Assembly: GCA_030620095.1 (NCBI GenBank)
Contig: JAUTXW010002487.1
Coordinates: 62,001 to 126,000, forward strand
Source of the DNA: Kuschelorhynchus macadamiae
Taxonomy: Eukaryota > Arthropoda > Insecta > Coleoptera > Curculionidae
DNA length: 64,000 nt
Reading direction: 5' to 3'
Of the stretch, positions 61,370 through 64,000 are shown one piece after another. The position numbers were made by a program, and so were the translations under genes. Positions within the stretch are counted from its first letter, which is position 1. Each line of letters begins with the position of its first letter. Under the pieces are notes generated by a model that did not search any database, was not told where the DNA came from, and saw nothing but the letters and a program-made list of their open reading frames with translations.

Positions 61370-61789
61370 ATGTCATTGTTAGCAGTCGCAGGGCAAGTAG
61401 CCCATTATGCGGTAGGCCTTTCTCTAAATCCGCTGGCTATTCTGGGGCTAGTTCCAGTTTTTGCCGCAGGACTGATGTATATGCGATACATTTCTGTGGA
61501 TCCGGAGTCACATCCCACAAATATTGCTAAGGTAGGTTGTTTTGAATAGATATTTCTACAGTAAAACGTCAAATCAAATTATTTGAAACCAAGATAAATT
61601 TAATTATATAGTTAATGCTAATTCATTACATTTGCAGGTTCGACCAGAATATGATTTCATAGTGGTAGGAGCAGGATCCGCAGGAGCAGTAGTAGCATCC
61701 AGACTTTCTGAGATAGAAAACTGGACTGTCCTGTTACTCGAAGCAGGTGGAGACGAAAATGAGGTGTCGGATATACCAACTTTAAGTGG
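61370..61789 (+). CDS. second GMC oxidoreductase, 5' part (runs off window)
   Basis: Exon 1 is 61370-61531 (54 codons) and exon 2 is 61638-61789 (50 codons plus 2 nt), with donors GTAGGT and GTAAAT and an acceptor after tttgcag. Exon 1 encodes a hydrophobic N-terminal segment (LNPLAILGLVPVFAAGLMYM) followed by SVDPESHP, the same layout as in the first GMC gene. Exon 2 encodes YDFIVVGAGSAGAVVASRLSE, the FAD-binding motif, then LLLEAGGDENEVSDIPTLSG. It ends at a different position from exon 2 of the first gene. The rest of the protein lies beyond 64000. An in-frame TGA lies 12 bases upstream of the ATG, supporting this start. Related to, but clearly distinct from, the first GMC protein. Confidence 0.92.
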
Positions 61790-63589
61790 GTAAATACAAA
61801 TCCTTTTTAAATAAAATTACTTTTGTTTAGCTCAAGTTTTTAAAACATCCCATCCTTTTATTTTGCTAAGTTACAAGCAACGCAGAACTTTAAATATTTC
61901 ATAAATGTAGCATATATCCTTTTCGTATCTTTTTAGAACCCTTAATAAAGTTGCAAAGAAAACAATAGAAAGTTTTGCGGTGTGAAAATCTACTCTTTTA
62001 TGTTGGCTAGGGAAGCAACAACTAACTGATACCAGACTTTTGTTAAGTGAAGACTTTCCCTTGGTGGGAGGGGGGGCAGAAGTGGCCTTCCCCCCTGGCG
62101 GCAGCCCTCTCTGTCTACATCATGCGCCAGTTAGAGGCTGCATGGATGCATAGACAGGGTGTTATTACATATACATATTTGCTTGTCAGTAGGTTATTTG
62201 AAAGGCTGAGCTAATAGTTCGGTAGAGTCTGGGCCAGGTTTAAATAACTGATTAACAACCGCTATTGGGTATAGTGGAGGAAAAGAGATGTTAATTTCAG
62301 AAAACATCAACAATGATGGATAATTACTAGACCTTCTATTATATTTATACTCATTTTATTTATTTTTTGTTTTATGAATAAACTACTAAAACAACTACTG
62401 TTTTAAACATTTAATTTTCTGTATGATGATCTAACTGTGTAAATTGATAATATATTCTAGGACCTTAAGTTACTTAAATCATTAAAATGATATATTAAAC
62501 AGCAATTAATTTATACCATTCAAGTAATAACAGGAATTCAATATTATAAATTAATTAATTGATAAAATAAAGTATCTACAACAATACCTTTGTCCAAACA
62601 AATAAATTATGTATCAAATCGGTCGAAATTGATAAATGCAAAACTAATATACACTTTTTCCGCAAAAGTCTACAATAATTTTGTAAGTTAAAAATTAGCT
62701 CCATAGACTGAATGCATTGATATTATGTGCACTTTTGCGTTTTCAAACCTCAGATAAATTATATGTTTAAAGTCAACAGTCATTTAATTATCTTTTTTTC
62801 TTCAAACGATGTTTAAAAAATCGGTAAATTCTCTTCAAATGGATTTCACCACTCATACATATAACACAGTTTACATATGCATATAGTTATTGTTAATAAC
62901 TTTATACACACTATATTACAAATGTTGATATGTTTCACTTTTCTCGACAAGAAAAGCTATTAAGAGGAAAGTTCTGTTAAGGGAGCTTTACCTATTTTTC
63001 TTCCAAAGTACCTAAAACTTACGTCATAATAAAACTCTCGTTTTATTATTCAATTAAATTAAAAATTATTACGATTTATACAATATCTAGAGAGAGGATA
63101 TTGGCAAATAAATATATGTATCTATAAACTGTGTTATCTGTGTGTAGTAAAATTACTTACTAAGGCTCTTCCTGGTATTTAAAGATTTTTTGAAAATTCA
63201 TTTTGTTTCATATTCAAATTGTAAATATTTTCTACCTTCTTTGCTACATTTTTACATTGGGTTTGTAAAGCTACAGCTCTCTTAAATAGTCATTTTACGC
63301 ATGCGCAAATAAGACTTTATGACAATACTTACTTTTTTTTCACATATCTAATAATCATTCAGCATGAAATAAATATAAATTTGTTTCTAAAATTTTTTGG
63401 TCCGGATCTAACATACATACCTAGGTATATACAAACTTTCGTGAGTTTACCATACCTACTTAAATTAAACCATTGTTTCAATACACAAGTATATATTTTT
63501 TTATTGTTGCTTTTATTCTTTGTTAATTTATTCACATTGTATTATTTTTCATAACTTTCTTACATAGCCTATAAAAAATCAATTAAGCC
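61790..63589 (+). other. intron of the second GMC gene
   Basis: No exon seen. A GC-rich patch at 62060-62150 resembles an old transposon. Otherwise AT-rich. Confidence 0.4.
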
Positions 63590-64000
63590 ATTCATTCTTT
63601 CTATTTTATTAAGCCGCCATTTTGTTTTAACATATAAAACTGACAAGATTCTACCAGTTCATCCTTATTGCACACTTGATTTTTGAGCTAAATTTCAACT
63701 CAATTGAATAAGTAGTTTTTTAATCCTGCATATTGTAAACATTTTAATAGGTTGCCATTTTGTTTCACCATAATGGCGCCTCCATACAATTTTACCAGTT
63801 TATCCTTATGCCACACTTGATTTATGTGGAAGTTTGAGGTAAATTCGATAATAGCTTTTAAGTAACGTTTTTTTAATTCTATTAGGCTGCCATTTTGTTC
63901 CGCCATATCGAATATTTACTAAAAATTTAAAATCAATCGGGTAAGCAGTTTTTTAGTTATGCCGCGCAAAGACAAGCCCCTTGCGAGAGAAGTAATAATT
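63590..64000 (+). repeat. satellite-unit element, copy F
   Basis: Three units start at AAGCCGCCATTTTGTTT (63611), GTTGCCATTTTGTTTCACC (63752) and GGCTGCCATTTTGTTCCGCC (63886). The tail is just beginning (ATGCCGCGCAAAGACA) where the window ends. Confidence 0.85.

Overview
This window is eukaryotic, AT-rich and intron-rich, and very probably from an insect. The evidence is two GMC oxidoreductase genes of the insect glucose-dehydrogenase-like type, GT/AG introns of 0.1 to 9 kb, long (TA)n microsatellites, and many decayed insect-type transposable elements (Tc1/mariner, Ty3/gypsy, several LINE clades, Penelope-like). I cannot name the species.

Host genes, all on the + strand: (1) 1841-21415, a complete nine-coding-exon GMC oxidoreductase. 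The exons join in frame to 656 residues and carry the FAD dinucleotide motif, both GMC signatures and a His/Asn catalytic pair. (2) 46922-61095, a small three-exon gene predicted to encode 109 residues. I do not recognise it, and it lies between the two GMC genes. (3) 61370 onward, the first two coding exons of a second GMC oxidoreductase that runs off the right edge. Two GMC genes in tandem suggest part of the insect GMC cluster. In other insects that cluster lies in a flotillin-2 intron, but I found no flotillin exon here.

The rest is introns and intergenic DNA built from layered mobile elements. From left to right: a mariner transposase tail and a 670-bp MITE (1-1004); inside the first GMC gene, a mariner element with unusually long inverted repeats (10.5-12.5 kb), two more mariner remnants, LINE scraps and a degraded gypsy element (18.1-20.0 kb). 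Between 21.6 and 46.9 kb lie an RNase H-bearing LINE, MITEs, two copies of an unnamed dispersed repeat, foldback elements, a Penelope-like element between inverted arms and (TA)n tracts, an R1-like LINE, and a LINE apparently split by a satellite-bearing element. Inside the small gene's introns lie a possible hammerhead ribozyme, a LINE enclosed in palindromic arms with a MITE nested in it, a foldback element ending next to an exon, and a minus-strand LINE with a YLDD reverse transcriptase and a nuclease-like C-terminal domain.

One repeat family recurs at six places (13.6, 31.4, 33.1, 41.0, 43.8 and 63.6 kb). It consists of irregular 105-195-bp units followed by a conserved tail that ends in a small hairpin.

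I recognised no tRNA, rRNA or CRISPR. Exon boundaries are read by eye from splice sites, reading phase and family resemblance. Element boundaries are approximate.
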